Assembly (NCBI RefSeq): GCF_001661965.1 | Contig: NZ_LYWZ01000028.1 | Coordinates: 1 to 64,000 of the forward strand | Source of the DNA: Croceicoccus mobilis | Lineage (GTDB): Bacteria; Pseudomonadota; Alphaproteobacteria; Sphingomonadales; Sphingomonadaceae | Direction of reading: 5' to 3' | Length of the DNA: 64,000 nucleotides | Shown here: positions 37,255 through 46,785 of the stretch, piece after piece | Layout of the letters: every line of letters begins with the position of its first letter | Numbering within the stretch: position 1 is the first letter of the stretch | Notes under the pieces: model-generated | Database searches by the model: none | Told to the model about the DNA's origin: nothing | The model's input: only the letters and a program-made list of their open reading frames with translations | Position numbers and translations under genes: made by a program

Positions 37255-38499
37255 ATGGACATAAGCCGCATCGGCCTCATCGCAGGCATCGCCCTTTCCT
37301 CCACGCTTTTGGCACCTGCCGCGCTGGCGCAGGACGTCCCCTATGAGACGCTGGAACTGCAGCGCGGGATGATCACCTTGGATACCCATCTCGACACGCC
37401 AGAAGCGATGGACCGCCCGGGCTGGTCGATCATGGACCGCCACGACGTGCGCGGCGACGGGACGCAGGTCGATTATCCGCGCATGGTGCAGGGTGCATTG
37501 GATGGCGGCTGGTGGGTGATCTACACCTCCCAGGATCCGGAAGGGGAATGGGATTACAAGCGCGTTCGCGATTTCGCGGTGATGCGCGGGATGACCATTC
37601 GCAACATGATCGCGGCCCATCCCGAACAATTCGAACTGGCGCTGACCGCCGATGATGCCGCGCGCATCAAGGGTGAGGGCAAGCGCGTCAGCTATATGAG
37701 CATCGAGAACAGCTATCCGCTGGGCGAGGATGTCTCGATGCTCGACCTGTTCTACAAGATGGGCGTGCGCATGGTGGGCTTTGCGCATTTCCGCAATAAC
37801 CAGTTCGCCGACAGCTCGACCGATCCGGAAGGGCCCAAATATGGCGGCCTGTCGCCGCTGGGCTTTGAATTGCTAAAGCGGGCCAACCGCCTTGGCATGA
37901 TCGTCGATGCCTCGCATTCCAGCGACGAGGTGCTGGACGACATGCTCGAACATTCGACCACGCCGGTGATCCTGTCGCATTCGGGCGCAAAGGCGATCTT
38001 CGACCACCCGCGCAATGTGGATGACGCGCGGCTGAAGAGACTGGCAGCCAAGGGCGGGGTGGTGCAGGTCAACAGCTATGCCGGCTATCTGCGCGAGGTG
38101 GAGCCGAGCCCCGAGCGCAATGCCGCCATGCGCGCTTTGCGCGAAGAGATGGGCGCACCGGCAGAGATGGATGAGGCGACATACCAGTCGTATCTGGCGA
38201 AATTGCGCGCTATCGACGCGCAATATCCGCTGGTCGACCGGCCTGACGGTAATGACTTCTTCAAGCACCTGTTCCACATCCTTGACCTTGTCGGGCCCGA
38301 TCACGTCGGCATCGGCATGGACTGGGACGGCGGCGGCGGCGTTGCGGGAATCGAGGATATCACCGACCTGCCGGTCATCACGCAGGCGCTGCTGGACCGG
38401 GGCTATTCCCGCGATGACATCGCCAAGATCTGGGGCGGCAATATCCTGCGCGTCATGCGCGAGGTGGAAGCCAAGGCCGATCCGAAGCCTGCCGAATAG
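37255..38499 (+). CDS. Membrane dipeptidase, peptidase family M19
   Basis: A 414-aa secreted zinc dipeptidase. A signal peptide ([24 protein letters not shown]) is followed by the metal-binding [53 protein letters not shown] and VGIGMDWDG motifs of renal-dipeptidase-like enzymes. It should cleave dipeptides (including D-containing ones) in the periplasm. ATG 37255. The fumarase gene follows 47 bases on. Confidence 0.92.
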   Translation: MDISRIGLIAGIALSSTLLAPAALAQDVPYETLELQRGMITLDTHLDTPEAMDRPGWSIMDRHDVRGDGTQVDYPRMVQGALDGGWWVIYTSQDPEGEWDYKRVRDFAVMRGMTIRNMIAAHPEQFELALTADDAARIKGEGKRVSYMSIENSYPLGEDVSMLDLFYKMGVRMVGFAHFRNNQFADSSTDPEGPKYGGLSPLGFELLKRANRLGMIVDASHSSDEVLDDMLEHSTTPVILSHSGAKAIFDHPRNVDDARLKRLAAKGGVVQVNSYAGYLREVEPSPERNAAMRALREEMGAPAEMDEATYQSYLAKLRAIDAQYPLVDRPDGNDFFKHLFHILDLVGPDHVGIGMDWDGGGGVAGIEDITDLPVITQALLDRGYSRDDIAKIWGGNILRVMREVEAKADPKPAE

Positions 38500-38546
38500 G
38501 GGAACGCCTGCGCGCCCACGCGTTTTCCATGCACGAGGAGAATGCA

Positions 38547-39941
38547 GTGAGCGATACCCGCGAAACTTTCCGGACCGAAACCGACAGCATCGGCCCCATC
38601 GAGGTGCCCGCCGATGCGTATTGGGGCGCGCAGACCCAGCGCAGCATCGAGAATTTCCCCTTTGGCACGCGTGAGGCGATGCCGATCGAGATCGTGCACG
38701 CGCTGGCCATGGTAAAACAGGCCGCCGCCCGCGTGAACCGCGACCATGGCCTTGCCGTCGAACTCGCCGACGCAATCGAGGCTGCCGCTGCCGAGGTGAT
38801 CGACTGCAAGCTCGACGATCAATTCCCGCTGGTCATCTGGCAGACCGGCAGCGGCACCCAGTCGAACATGAACGTGAACGAGGTGATCGCGGGCCGCGCC
38901 AACGAAATGCTGACCGGCACGCGCGGCGGGAAAGACCCGGTGCACCCCAACGATCACGTCAATAAGGGGCAGTCCTCGAACGACAGCTTCCCCACCGCGT
39001 TGCATGTCGCGGCCGTGCGGATGGTGGAAAGCGCGCTGCTTCCCGCCATGGCGAAGCTGCGCAAGGCGCTGGCGGCAAAGGCGGGCGCATGGGGCGATAT
39101 CGTCAAGATCGGGCGCACCCATCTGCAGGACGCGACACCGCTGACACTGGGGCAGGAGTTTTCCGCCTATGCGCAGCAGCTGGCCGATGGTGAGCGGCGC
39201 GTGGGCGATGCGCTGGAAGGCGTGCGCAGGCTGGCGCAGGGCGGAACGGCGGTCGGCACCGGCCTCAACGCGCCCAAGGGGTTCGGCATGGCCATGGCGC
39301 GCGAACTGTCGACGCTTGCTGGCACGGCATTCACCCCTGCGCCCAATAGTTTCGAGGCGCTTGCATCGAACGATGCTTTGGTCGAGCTGTCGGGTACGCT
39401 GAACACGCTGGCGGTCAGCCTTAACAAGATCGCCAATGATATCCGATATCTCGCATCAGGCCCGCGTTCGGGGCTGGGTGAAATCAGCCTGCCCGCGAAT
39501 GAGCCGGGCAGTTCCATTATGCCGGGCAAGGTCAATCCCACTCAGTGCGAGATGCTGACCATGGTGGCGGCGCAAGTGATCGGCAATCATCAGGCCGTGA
39601 CCGTGGGCGGGATGCAGGGCGCATTCGAACTCAACGTGTTCAAGCCCATGATTGGCGCGGCGGTCATCCGGTCTTTGCACCTTCTGTCGACGGGCATGGA
39701 CAGTTTCGCCACCCGCTGCGTTGAGGGGATCGAGCCCAATCGTGAGCGGATCGCCGATCTTGTCGGCCGCTCGCTGATGCTGGTGACCGCACTGGCGCCG
39801 GAAATCGGCTATGACAATGCGGCCAAGATCGCCAAGCATGCGCATGAAAGCGGCCAGACCCTGCGCGAAGCTGCGCTGGAACTGGGGCTGGTGGATGGCG
39901 AGACTTTCGACCGCGTGGTCCGCCCGCAGGACATGATCTAG
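38547..39941 (+). CDS. fumC: Class II fumarate hydratase
   Basis: A 464-aa iron-free fumarase of the TCA cycle that interconverts fumarate and malate. The signature [16 protein letters not shown], the N-terminal [13 protein letters not shown] and the [17 protein letters not shown] segment are diagnostic of the aspartase/fumarase superfamily, and the overall sequence fits FumC. The start is taken as GTG 38547, with GAGGAG seven bases upstream; the ATG at 38529 has no site before it. Length then equals typical FumC. Confidence 0.95.
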   Translation: MSDTRETFRTETDSIGPIEVPADAYWGAQTQRSIENFPFGTREAMPIEIVHALAMVKQAAARVNRDHGLAVELADAIEAAAAEVIDCKLDDQFPLVIWQTGSGTQSNMNVNEVIAGRANEMLTGTRGGKDPVHPNDHVNKGQSSNDSFPTALHVAAVRMVESALLPAMAKLRKALAAKAGAWGDIVKIGRTHLQDATPLTLGQEFSAYAQQLADGERRVGDALEGVRRLAQGGTAVGTGLNAPKGFGMAMARELSTLAGTAFTPAPNSFEALASNDALVELSGTLNTLAVSLNKIANDIRYLASGPRSGLGEISLPANEPGSSIMPGKVNPTQCEMLTMVAAQVIGNHQAVTVGGMQGAFELNVFKPMIGAAVIRSLHLLSTGMDSFATRCVEGIEPNRERIADLVGRSLMLVTALAPEIGYDNAAKIAKHAHESGQTLREAALELGLVDGETFDRVVRPQDMI

Positions 39942-39952
39942 CCCGCGTCGGC

Positions 39953-40240
39953 CTAACCCGCGTCGGAACGGCCCATGCCACCGATGCCGCTGAATTCGGT
40001 CGCGCGGGTCTGCGATCCGGGCGCTTTGCCCTGCATCAGCAGGGTTATCGCGGCATGGGCGGGTTCGGAGAAGCTGTCGTGTCCGTCACGGATCATGGCG
40101 TAGGCCTTGGCCTTCATGCGCGGGTCCCAGAACTGGTGGATATGATCGGCGGTTGCCTCGACCGCGGCCTGATGGCCGATCGCGGAGAAATTCTTCGCAA
40201 TATCATTGGCCATGCGGGTCAGCGTGTCCTCCGTGCTCAT
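39953..40240 (-). CDS. fdsD: NAD-dependent formate dehydrogenase, delta subunit
   Basis: A 95-aa small subunit. The sequence LTRMANDIAKNFSAIG...AVEATADHIHQFWDPRMKAK is typical of FdsD. ATG 40240 overlaps the fdsA stop by 4 bases, closing the fds operon. FdsD is needed for assembly or stability of the complex in related organisms. It converges on fumC with 11 bases between stops. Confidence 0.92.
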   Translation of the reverse strand: MSTEDTLTRMANDIAKNFSAIGHQAAVEATADHIHQFWDPRMKAKAYAMIRDGHDSFSEPAHAAITLLMQGKAPGSQTRATEFSGIGGMGRSDAG

Positions 40241-43104
40241 TCCGCCGGCTCCCGCTCGGTATCGATGCGGCGTGAGCGTTCCGAAAGCTGGGCGTAATCC
40301 TCCTGCCAGTCGGTGGGGCCATTGGACGGCATGACCTGCACGGCGGTGACCTTGTATTCGGGGCAATTGGTGGCCCAGTCCGAGTAATCGGTGGTCACCA
40401 CGTTTGCCTGCGTCTCAGGGTGGTGGAAGGTCGTATAGACTACCCCCGGCGCAACCCGGTCGGTCACGGTGACGCGCAGGGTCGTTTCCCCGGTGCGGCT
40501 GGCAAGGCGGGTCCAGTCGCCATCCTTCAGTCCCCGGTTCTCCGCATCTGTCGGGTGCATCTCTAGCATGTCTTCGGGATGCCATGCTGTATTGGCGGTG
40601 CGCCGCGTTTGCGCGCCGACGTTATACTGGCTGAGGATACGCCCCGTCGTCAGCAGCAGCGGGAAGCGCGGTCCGGTCTTTTCATCGGTCGGCACATATT
40701 CGGTGACGACGAACTTGCCTTTTCCGCGCACGAATCCGTCGATATGCATCACGGGCGAGCCTTCGGGCCTTTCGGCGGTGACCGGCCATTGCACCGATCC
40801 CTTCTCTTCCAGCATCTCCCACGAAACACCGGCGAAGCTGGGGGTGAGGCGCGCGATCTCGGCAAGGATCTCGGCGGGGTGGGCGTAGTTCCAGTCGAGG
40901 CCCATGGCCTTGGCCAGTTCCTGTGTGACTTCCCAGTCTTCCAGACCGTTGGCTGGCTCCATCACCTTGCGAACGGGCTGGATGCGGCGTTCGGCATTGG
41001 TGAAGGTACCGTTCTTCTCAAGGAAAGTGCTGCCCGGAAGGAAGACATGGGCATAGTTCGCGGTCTCGTTGAGGAAGAGATCGTGGACGATGACGCAGTC
41101 CATCGCCTCCAGCCCAGCGGCCACATGTTTCGTATTGGGGTCGGACTGGAGGATATCCTCGCCCTGGATGTAGATCGCGCGGAAACTGCCATCGACCGCG
41201 GCATCGAGCATGTTGTTGATGCGCAGCCCCGGCTCTGCGTCAAGCGTGACGCCCCAGTCCTGCTCGAACAAGGCGCGGGCCGCATCGTCGGAGATATGGC
41301 GATAGCCGGCCAGCTCATGCGGGAAGCTGCCCATGTCGCAGGCGCCCTGCACATTGTTCTGCCCGCGCATCGGGTTCACGCCGACGCCGGGGCGGCCGAT
41401 ATTGCCGGTGACCATGGCGAGATTGGCGATGGCCATGACGGTGCTGGAACCTTGGCTGTGTTCCGTGACGCCGAGGCCGTAGTAGATCGCCCCGTTCCCG
41501 CCCGTCGCATAAAGCCGCGCCGCCGCGCGCAGATCGGCGGCGGGCACGCGGGTCACCGCCTCAAGCACTTCGGGTGAATGACGCTCGTCGGAGACAAAGC
41601 GCGCCCAGTCCTGATATTCGTCCCAGTCGCAGCGGGCGTGGATGAACTCTTCGTCTGCCAGCCTTTCGGTCACGATGACATGCGCCATCGCGGTCAGCAC
41701 CGCGACATTGGTGCCGGGCTGCAGCGGCAAATGATGCGCGGCCTCGATATGCGGGCTTTTGACCAGATCGATGCGGCGCGGGTCGATGACGATCAGCTTT
41801 GCACCCCCATCCTTATTCAAATCGGGCCGCAGGCGCTGCTTCATGCGGCTGGCGAAGACGGGGTGCCCGTCGGTCGGGTTCGAGCCGATGACAAGCATCA
41901 CGTCCGACTGCATGACGCTGTCGAAATCCTGCGTCCCCGCGCTGGTGCCGAAAGTGGTCTTCAGCCCATAACCGGTCGGCGAATGGCAAACCCGCGCGCA
42001 AGTATCGACATTGTTCGACCCGAACCCGCCCCGCACCAGCTTTTGCACGAGGAAGGTCTCTTCATTCGTGCAGCGGCTGGAGGTGATGCCGCCCAAGGCC
42101 TGCGCGCCGTGCTCGGCCTTGATCGCGTTGAGGCGGGCGGCGGTGAAGGACAGGGCTTCGTCCCACGAAACCTCGCGCCACGGCTGGTCGATGGCATCGC
42201 GGATCATCGGGGTGGTGATGCGGTCCTTATGGTTGGCATAGCCCCATGCGAAGCGGCCCTTGACGCAGGAGTGGCCCCGGTTGGCCTTGCCGTCCTTCCA
42301 CGGCACCATGCGGACAAGCTGCTCGCCCTTCATCTCGGCACGGAAGGTGCAGCCCACCCCGCAATAGGCGCAGGTGGTGACGACCGAGCGTTCGGGCTTG
42401 CCCATATCCTTCACCGATTTTTCCATCAGTGCCGAAGTCGGGCAGGCCTGCACGCAGGCGCCGCAGGAAACGCAGTCGCTCGACAGGAAATCGTCGGAGG
42501 TCTGTCCGGCGCTGATCTGGCTGCCGAACCCGCGTCCGTCGACCGTCAGCGCGAAGGTTCCCTGCACCTCGTCGCAGGCGCGCACGCAGCGGCTGCACAC
42601 GATGCATTTGTCGGGTGCGAAGAGGAAATAGGGGTTCGAGACATCGGGCTTGTTGCCCATGTGGTTCTCGCCCTCATAGCCATAGCGCACGTCGCGCAGG
42701 CCCACGGCGGCGGCCTGGTCCTGAAGCTCGCAATCATTATTGGCGCTGCAGGTCAGGCAATCCAGCGGATGGTCGGAGATATAAAGCTCCATTACCCCGC
42801 GGCGCAGCTTGGCAAGGCGCGGGGTCTGGGTCTTGACCACCATGCCATCGGCGACAGGCGTGGTGCAGCTGGCAGGCGTGCCGCGCCGTCCCTCGATCTC
42901 GACAAGGCACAGGCGGCAGGAGCCATAGGCCGAGACATTATCCGTCGCGCACAGCTTCGGGATGTCGCCGCCCGATTCCGCAGCCGCACGCATGACACTG
43001 GTGCCTTCGGGTACGGTGATCTTGCGCCCGTCGATGGTCAGCGTGACGCTGGTATCGGAATGGCTGGCGGGGGTGCCCATGTCGGGCTGGCGTTCATAGG
43101 CCAT
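40237..43104 (-). CDS. fdsA: NAD-dependent formate dehydrogenase, alpha (molybdenum) subunit
   Basis: A 955-aa catalytic subunit that oxidises formate to CO2. The N-terminal NuoG-like part has a 2Fe-2S ferredoxin domain (YGSCRLCLVEIEG) and further clusters (HPLDCLTCSANNDCELQ, CIVCSRCVRACDE, CVSCGACVQACPT, CAYCGVGC). The C-terminal molybdopterin domain has the Mo-ligand region VDTCARVCHSPTGYG with Cys rather than selenocysteine. Electrons pass through these clusters to FdsB/FdsG. It overlaps fdhD by 11 bases. Its cofactor is the bis-guanine-dinucleotide form, known from the family. Confidence 0.96.
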   Translation of the reverse strand: MAYERQPDMGTPASHSDTSVTLTIDGRKITVPEGTSVMRAAAESGGDIPKLCATDNVSAYGSCRLCLVEIEGRRGTPASCTTPVADGMVVKTQTPRLAKLRRGVMELYISDHPLDCLTCSANNDCELQDQAAAVGLRDVRYGYEGENHMGNKPDVSNPYFLFAPDKCIVCSRCVRACDEVQGTFALTVDGRGFGSQISAGQTSDDFLSSDCVSCGACVQACPTSALMEKSVKDMGKPERSVVTTCAYCGVGCTFRAEMKGEQLVRMVPWKDGKANRGHSCVKGRFAWGYANHKDRITTPMIRDAIDQPWREVSWDEALSFTAARLNAIKAEHGAQALGGITSSRCTNEETFLVQKLVRGGFGSNNVDTCARVCHSPTGYGLKTTFGTSAGTQDFDSVMQSDVMLVIGSNPTDGHPVFASRMKQRLRPDLNKDGGAKLIVIDPRRIDLVKSPHIEAAHHLPLQPGTNVAVLTAMAHVIVTERLADEEFIHARCDWDEYQDWARFVSDERHSPEVLEAVTRVPAADLRAAARLYATGGNGAIYYGLGVTEHSQGSSTVMAIANLAMVTGNIGRPGVGVNPMRGQNNVQGACDMGSFPHELAGYRHISDDAARALFEQDWGVTLDAEPGLRINNMLDAAVDGSFRAIYIQGEDILQSDPNTKHVAAGLEAMDCVIVHDLFLNETANYAHVFLPGSTFLEKNGTFTNAERRIQPVRKVMEPANGLEDWEVTQELAKAMGLDWNYAHPAEILAEIARLTPSFAGVSWEMLEEKGSVQWPVTAERPEGSPVMHIDGFVRGKGKFVVTEYVPTDEKTGPRFPLLLTTGRILSQYNVGAQTRRTANTAWHPEDMLEMHPTDAENRGLKDGDWTRLASRTGETTLRVTVTDRVAPGVVYTTFHHPETQANVVTTDYSDWATNCPEYKVTAVQVMPSNGPTDWQEDYAQLSERSRRIDTEREPAE

Positions 43105-43921
43105 CGCAGACCTCCTTTTCGGGAGCGAAAATTTCGTAAGGGTCGCAGGCGATCAGCGCCGTGTCGCGCCGGGCAAGCGTGACCAGCGTCAACCCCGCCG
43201 CACGGGCGCGTTCGACCGCAAGCGTGGTGGGCGCGGAAATCGTGACCAGCAGCGGGCATCCGGCGCGCACGGTCTTTTCGACCAGCTCATAGCTGCAGCG
43301 CGCCGTCAGCACGATGAAGCAGGCGGCCATGTCGATGCCAGTGCGCAAGGCGTGACCGATCAGCTTGTCGAGGGCATTGTGGCGCCCCACGTCTTCTCGC
43401 ACGGCAAGGATCGCGCCCGACGCATCGCATAGCGCGGCGGCGTGGGTCGCGCCGGTCGCGCGGGACAGGTGCTGGTGTTCGGGCAGATCGTTCAGCGCGC
43501 GGGTGATCGCATCGCCATCGGCCTTGGGCTGAGCGACAAGCGAGGGCAGGGGGCGCAAGGCCTCCTCGATCCCCTGCAATCCGCACAAGCCGCAGCTGCC
43601 TTCCGACAGGCGCAGGCGCAGCCGTTCGCGCAGGGTTTCGGTCCCCGCTTGCGGAAGGTCGGCACGCAGGATTATTCCGCCTTCGACCTCTGCCGGGGTG
43701 ATATTGGTCAGCTGGTCGGCGCGCTCGATCAGCCCCTCGGCAAAGGCGAAGCCGGTGGCGTAATCCTCGATATCGGTCGGGGTCGCCATCATCACCGCAT
43801 AGGCAAGCCCTGCGAATTCGAAAGCGATGGGCATTTCCACCGGCACGTCGCGAGTAATCTCACCCATGCCGGGCGAACCCAGCCCCAACTCGACAAAGCG
43901 CAGGGTTTGTTTGCCGCTCAT
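43094..43921 (-). CDS. fdhD: Formate dehydrogenase accessory sulfurtransferase FdhD
   Basis: A 275-aa protein that transfers sulfur to the molybdenum cofactor of formate dehydrogenase. The paired cysteines in GSCGLCGLQ (near residue 120), REDVGRHNALDKLIG and LTARCSYELVEKTVRAG are diagnostic. In the fds operon it corresponds to FdsC. Its position here, between fdsB and fdsA, differs from the usual order where it follows fdsA. Both ends overlap neighbours (4 bases with fdsB, 11 with fdsA). Confidence 0.95.
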   Translation of the reverse strand: MSGKQTLRFVELGLGSPGMGEITRDVPVEMPIAFEFAGLAYAVMMATPTDIEDYATGFAFAEGLIERADQLTNITPAEVEGGIILRADLPQAGTETLRERLRLRLSEGSCGLCGLQGIEEALRPLPSLVAQPKADGDAITRALNDLPEHQHLSRATGATHAAALCDASGAILAVREDVGRHNALDKLIGHALRTGIDMAACFIVLTARCSYELVEKTVRAGCPLLVTISAPTTLAVERARAAGLTLVTLARRDTALIACDPYEIFAPEKEVCDGL

Positions 43922-45450
43922 GTCTCGCCCCGTGGCGGCAGGCCGAAATCTTCCGGCCAGTTACGAATTGCACTCAGCACCGGATAAGGCGTGAACCCAC
44001 CCAGTGCGCAGAGCGAGCCGTCCTTCATCACCTCGCACAAATCTTCCAGCAGGGTGACCTCCTCGGCCCGGCTGCGCGTGGCGGTGGAGGTGTTGTGCAT
44101 CTGCGGCGCACGCTCCAGCGCATCAGCCTCGCGCCCGCCGTCAAGGATGCGCCCGATCAGCTCGCGCCCGCGCACCGCGCCGATGCGGCACGGCGTGCAT
44201 TTGCCGCAGCTTTCGGCCGCGCAGAACTGGAAGGCGAAGCGCGCCATTTCGGCCATGTCGGCGTGATCGTCGAACACGGTCACCCCGCCATGCCCGATCA
44301 GCGCATCGGCCCCGGCATAGGCTTCATAGTCGAAGGGCAGGTCGAACTGGTCAGGGTGGATATAGGCGCCCAAAGGACCGCCCACCTGCACCGCCTTGAC
44401 GGGGCGACCGCTGGCGGTGCCGCCACCGATCTCGTTTACCAGCTCGCCCAAAGTGATGCCGAAAGCGGTTTCATAGAGGCCGCCATGCTTAATGTTTCCG
44501 GCAAGCTGGATCGGCATCGTGCCCTTCGACCGACCCATGCCCAGCGATCCGTATTGCGCCGATCCACCGTCCATCAGAACATGCGGCACGGCCGCCAGCG
44601 TCAGCACGTTGTTGACCACGGTCGGCTGCCCGAACAGACCCTGCAGCGCGGGCAGGGGCGGCTTGGCACGGACTTCTCCGCGCTTCCCTTCAAGGCTGTT
44701 GAGGAGCGAGGTTTCCTCTCCGCAGACATAGGCGCCCGCACCGACGCGGACCTCGATCTCGAATGGAGCGATCTTCGCGGCGGCAAGGTCGATGGCCGCG
44801 TTCAGCGTGACAATCGCATCGGGATATTCGCTGCGCAGATAGACGAAGCCCTTTTGCGCGCCCACGGCGAGGGCAGCGATGGCCATGCCCTCGATCAGGG
44901 CAAAGGGATCGCCCTCGATCAGCATGCGGTCGGCAAAGGTGCCGCTGTCGCCTTCGTCGGCGTTGCAGACGATATATTTGCGCGCAGCCTGCGCGCCCGC
45001 GACCGTTTGCCACTTGATCCCGGCGGGGAAGCCCGCGCCGCCCCGGCCGCGCAGGCCGCTGGAGGTGACTTCCTCGACAATGGCTTCGGGGCCGATCCGG
45101 CGCGCGCGGTTAAGTCCCGCCCAGCCGCCGGTGGCCTCGTAATCCTCCATGGAGAGCGGGCGGGTGCGGCCCGCGCGGGCAAAGGTCAGGCGCTGCTGGC
45201 TGGAAATCCAGGGATGCTCGGCAATCGCGCCGATCGCCTTGTCGCTGCTGCCACCAAGGATCGCGGAGACATCGGCGGCGGTGACTTCGGCATAGCCGAT
45301 GCCGTCGACCTCTACGACCGGCTCCAGCCAGTGCATGCCCCAGCCCGAGACGCGCTCGACGGTGCAGCCCGCTTCGGTAAAGGCGCGCTCCACTTCGGCG
45401 GAGCCGCAGGCGCGGGCGACGGCGTCGCTTGATATGCGAACAATGCTCAT
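43918..45450 (-). CDS. fdsB: NAD-dependent formate dehydrogenase, beta (NADH/FMN) subunit
   Basis: A 510-aa NuoF-like diaphorase subunit with an N-terminal thioredoxin-like domain (about 1-90). The NADH site GLRGRGGAGFPAGIKW, the FMN region YIVCNADEGDSGTFADR, GAGAYVCGEETSLLNSLEG and the C-terminal [4Fe-4S] motif ESCGKCTPCRIG are present. It passes electrons from formate to NAD+. The start overlaps the fdsG stop by 4 bases and its end overlaps fdhD. Confidence 0.95.
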   Translation of the reverse strand: MSIVRISSDAVARACGSAEVERAFTEAGCTVERVSGWGMHWLEPVVEVDGIGYAEVTAADVSAILGGSSDKAIGAIAEHPWISSQQRLTFARAGRTRPLSMEDYEATGGWAGLNRARRIGPEAIVEEVTSSGLRGRGGAGFPAGIKWQTVAGAQAARKYIVCNADEGDSGTFADRMLIEGDPFALIEGMAIAALAVGAQKGFVYLRSEYPDAIVTLNAAIDLAAAKIAPFEIEVRVGAGAYVCGEETSLLNSLEGKRGEVRAKPPLPALQGLFGQPTVVNNVLTLAAVPHVLMDGGSAQYGSLGMGRSKGTMPIQLAGNIKHGGLYETAFGITLGELVNEIGGGTASGRPVKAVQVGGPLGAYIHPDQFDLPFDYEAYAGADALIGHGGVTVFDDHADMAEMARFAFQFCAAESCGKCTPCRIGAVRGRELIGRILDGGREADALERAPQMHNTSTATRSRAEEVTLLEDLCEVMKDGSLCALGGFTPYPVLSAIRNWPEDFGLPPRGET

Positions 45451-45872
45451 GCGTTTTCGATCAGCCTGGTCAGCCGCTCCCCGTTCAGCCGTGCATGCAG
45501 ATCATCGCCGATCCGCGCATTCGGGCCAACGCTGCAAAGGCCAAGGCAATAGACCGTGTCGATCCGCACACGCTCTCCGGCAGCGGCGCTGGCACTTGGC
45601 ATCAGCGCCTCGACGCCGCGCGCCTTGCAGGCTTCGGCGCGGCAGATCTGCACCACGGGGCGCGGATCGGGCTCGGCACTGAAATCATGGTAGAAGCTGA
45701 CCACCCCACGCACTTCGGCCCGGCTGATGTTGAGTGCATTGGCGATCTGCATTTCAGCAGCGGCATCGACGCAGCCCAGTTCCGCCTGGACATCGTGCAG
45801 GATCGGCAGCAGCGGGCCTTCCCTGCCAGCATGGATTTCGCAGATTTCCGCGATGCGCCCTTCCTGGGTCAT
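45447..45872 (-). CDS. fdsG: NAD-dependent formate dehydrogenase, gamma subunit
   Basis: A 141-aa NuoE-like 2Fe-2S subunit, first gene of the fds operon. Four cysteines in the NuoE pattern are visible (QICRAEACKARG and DTVYCLGLCSVGPNA). The helical N terminus (PLLPILHDVQAELG, ALNISRAEVRGVVSFYHDF) is typical. ATG 45872. No LysR-type fdsR regulator is adjacent. Confidence 0.94.
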   Translation of the reverse strand: MTQEGRIAEICEIHAGREGPLLPILHDVQAELGCVDAAAEMQIANALNISRAEVRGVVSFYHDFSAEPDPRPVVQICRAEACKARGVEALMPSASAAAGERVRIDTVYCLGLCSVGPNARIGDDLHARLNGERLTRLIENA

Positions 45873-45896
45873 ACCTGCAATCTTCTCCCGGTTATG

Positions 45897-45941
45897 GTCA
45901 GGATGATAAACCCGTTGCGTTAATTACGCCACGGGCCTGAC
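45897..45941 (-). terminator. Nested inverted repeat between the kinase gene and fds operon
   Basis: Outer arms GTCAGG (45897-45902) / CCTGAC (45936-45941) enclose CCCGT-T-GCGT (45911-45920) and ACGC-C-ACGGG (45926-45935) around TAATT. On the minus strand the inner stem is followed by TTTATCAT, which fits a terminator for the kinase gene. Because it also sits 25-70 bases before fdsG, an operator or leader role is possible. Confidence 0.55.
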
Positions 45942-45984
45942 TGAAACAGAGTTTAACCGTTCTGCAGCTAATGATCGCAATCTA

Positions 45985-46785
45985 TCACATACCCGAAAGC
46001 GCTAGCGCGTTTTCGACCGGCGCGCGATAGCTGCTGCCGAACAGGCGCAGGTGCAGCAGCCATGGCCACAGGCAATAGATCGGCTGCCGCTCCCGCCATC
46101 CCGGCTCCATGTCGAGCGCATCGAAAAAGCTGTCGGGCGGATTGTTGAACAGGGTGAGTGCGGCAACATCGACTTCCCGATCGCCGTGAAAGCAGGCGGG
46201 GTCGATCAGCGTGCAGGAACCGGCGGGCGCCACCAGCACGTTTCCGCCCCACAGATCGCCATGCAGCAGCGAAGGCGGCGGCCGTTCGGGCAGCATGTCG
46301 GGCAGCCGCGCGGCCAGCGTCTCTACGCGCCGGGCAATATCGCGGGGCAAGTCATGGACATGGCACATCAGCCGGTTTTCGGCCCAGAAATCAGGCCAGC
46401 AGGTGTGCCGCGTATTGATCATCGCGACCTTGCCGAAGGCGTAATCCTCGCCCCAGCCATAGCTCTCGCCATGGGCGGAGCGGAGCATGGCCATCTGGTC
46501 GACGAGGTCATTCCACCCGGAGGATAACCGGCCTCCATCCTCGACCCTTTCCATCAGGAGCAGGTCGCCATCGCACGCGATGACCTGCGGGGCGGCGGCG
46601 CCACTGGCAGCAATTGCGCCCAGCATGCGCGCCTCCTGCGCCACAAGCGGGCCCTGTTTTGCGACCAGTGTGTCGCCGTTTTCCAGCGTGAGCAGATGGA
46701 CAGCGGATATGTCGCCGCCATGCAGCGCCATGATGTTGAATACCGGTTGTCCCAGCAGGGCGGAGGCCTGTGTGCGAAGGCTCAT
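45985..46785 (-). CDS. Fructosamine-kinase-family protein
   Basis: A 266-aa small-molecule kinase fold protein. The catalytic loop LLHGDLWGGNVL and the metal-binding region LIDPACFHGDREVDVAAL, plus VAKQGPLVAQEARML near the N terminus, match the fructosamine kinase/YniA family, which phosphorylates ketoamine adducts on proteins for deglycation. ATG 46785 (MSLRTQAS) lies one base after the last conserved codon of the phosphatase gene, on a different frame, so the pair look like former stop-start neighbours. The two may act together on phosphorylated products; this is speculation. Confidence 0.85.
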   Translation of the reverse strand: MSLRTQASALLGQPVFNIMALHGGDISAVHLLTLENGDTLVAKQGPLVAQEARMLGAIAASGAAAPQVIACDGDLLLMERVEDGGRLSSGWNDLVDQMAMLRSAHGESYGWGEDYAFGKVAMINTRHTCWPDFWAENRLMCHVHDLPRDIARRVETLAARLPDMLPERPPPSLLHGDLWGGNVLVAPAGSCTLIDPACFHGDREVDVAALTLFNNPPDSFFDALDMEPGWRERQPIYCLWPWLLHLRLFGSSYRAPVENALALSGM

